Of a stretch of 6,525 bases of DNA, positions 6,176-6,525 are shown in pieces. Both the position numbers and the translations under genes were made by a program. A model generated the notes under the pieces. It was not told the DNA's origin, made no database searches, and was given only the letters and a program-made list of their open reading frames with translations. The stretch lies in contig JBBIRO010000002.1 of NCBI GenBank assembly GCA_037441775.1, positions 1 through 6,525 of the forward strand, read 5' to 3'. Source of the stretch: CAMTWB01 sp037441775 (GTDB taxonomy: Bacteria > Desulfobacterota > Syntrophia > Syntrophales > CAMTWB01). Within the stretch, counting starts at the first letter, position 1; each line of letters starts with the position of its first letter.

Positions 6176-6525
6176 ATGGCGGAAATTAAAGGTGATAACA
6201 GCGGCAATGCCCCTTTAGCCTCTGAGATGCAAAACGGTCTTAATATCTTGACCGAATTGAAAAACACCGCTTTCGACCGGGCATTAATGCTGGTCGCGGC
6301 GGCGGCCTTCTGTCTGTTGCTTCTTTTTGTGATTACTCAGGTGCTGATCCGTTATGTTACGGTCCATATCGGTTTCTCGCTGCCCTGGACCGAAGAATCG
6401 GCCAGGTATCTGCTAATTTTCATTACATTTATCGGGTCGGCCATTGCCTGTCGGAGGCAGGAGCACATCACGATCACCTCCCTGGTGGAGCGTTTTCCGG
6501 CCAGGATCAGGCTGGTTTTTGAATA
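6176..6525 (+). CDS. dctQ: TRAP transporter small permease subunit (DctQ family), 3'-truncated by window edge
   Basis: This is the small membrane subunit of a TRAP transporter, which joins the DctP receptor to the large DctM permease. The ATG at 6176 opens a frame that runs to the window end, with 116 complete codons visible. A polar N-terminal stretch of about 35 residues precedes the first membrane segment (about 36-58). The DctQ signature LPWTEESARYLL follows at 69-80, then the second membrane segment (about 77-93) and RRQEHI at 93-98, both family hallmarks. Four-helix DctQ proteins usually have about 160-190 residues, so roughly the C-terminal third is missing. The ribosome-binding site is weak (GAAAGG at 6161-6166, nine bases from the ATG), in contrast to dctP. 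The polar N-terminal tail is somewhat longer than typical, and a later start such as the ATG at codon 18 is possible. DctM is expected next. Confidence 0.93.
   Translation, partial: MAEIKGDNSGNAPLASEMQNGLNILTELKNTAFDRALMLVAAAAFCLLLLFVITQVLIRYVTVHIGFSLPWTEESARYLLIFITFIGSAIACRRQEHITITSLVERFPARIRLVFE

Overview
The window reads as one stretch of a bacterial catabolic gene cluster. There are six protein genes, all on the + strand and separated by short gaps. The first is cut by the left edge and the last by the right edge. Base composition is balanced and looks uniform throughout. No rRNA, tRNA, CRISPR array or insertion sequence is visible, and no gene-free stretch reaches 300 bases. The longest gap is about 111 bases, at 4957-5067.

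Layout from left to right: (1) an HpcH/HpaI-type pyruvate (class II, metal-dependent) aldolase lacking only its N-terminus (2-718); (2) a malate/L-lactate dehydrogenase family (Ldh_2) NAD(P)-dependent 2-oxoacid/2-hydroxyacid oxidoreductase (731-1789); (3) an iron-containing alcohol dehydrogenase (1862-3028); (4) a tungsten/molybdenum-pterin aldehyde:ferredoxin oxidoreductase, AOR (3112-4956); (5) a TRAP transporter periplasmic solute-binding protein, DctP type (5068-6093); (6) the start of the TRAP small membrane subunit, DctQ type (6176 to the window end). The large permease DctM would be expected just outside the window.

The genes suggest uptake and breakdown of an organic acid; this is inference from family membership. 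The TRAP system would import a carboxylate. The Ldh_2 enzyme would interconvert a 2-hydroxy and a 2-oxo acid. The aldolase would cleave a 4-hydroxy-2-oxo acid into pyruvate (or a related 2-oxoacid) plus an aldehyde. The aldehyde then has two exits: oxidation to the acid by AOR with reduction of ferredoxin, or reduction to an alcohol by the Fe-ADH. The substrate cannot be named from the sequence.

An oxygen-sensitive, ferredoxin-linked AOR and an Fe-ADH beside a TRAP system point to an anaerobe. A Desulfobacterota/Syntrophia-like fermenting, syntrophic or sulfate-reducing bacterium is a reasonable guess, with an anaerobic Firmicute as the alternative. No taxonomic marker is present to settle this.

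The non-coding structure worth noting is a bulged stem-loop over the stop codon of the Fe-ADH gene (3027-3073), a dyad and a second palindrome upstream of dctP (5008-5034), and a strong GC-rich stem-loop between dctP and dctQ (6103-6133). These look like points where expression of the cluster is tuned gene by gene. The protein families are all known. I see no clearly new system, only an unusual combination of enzymes around an unidentified substrate.
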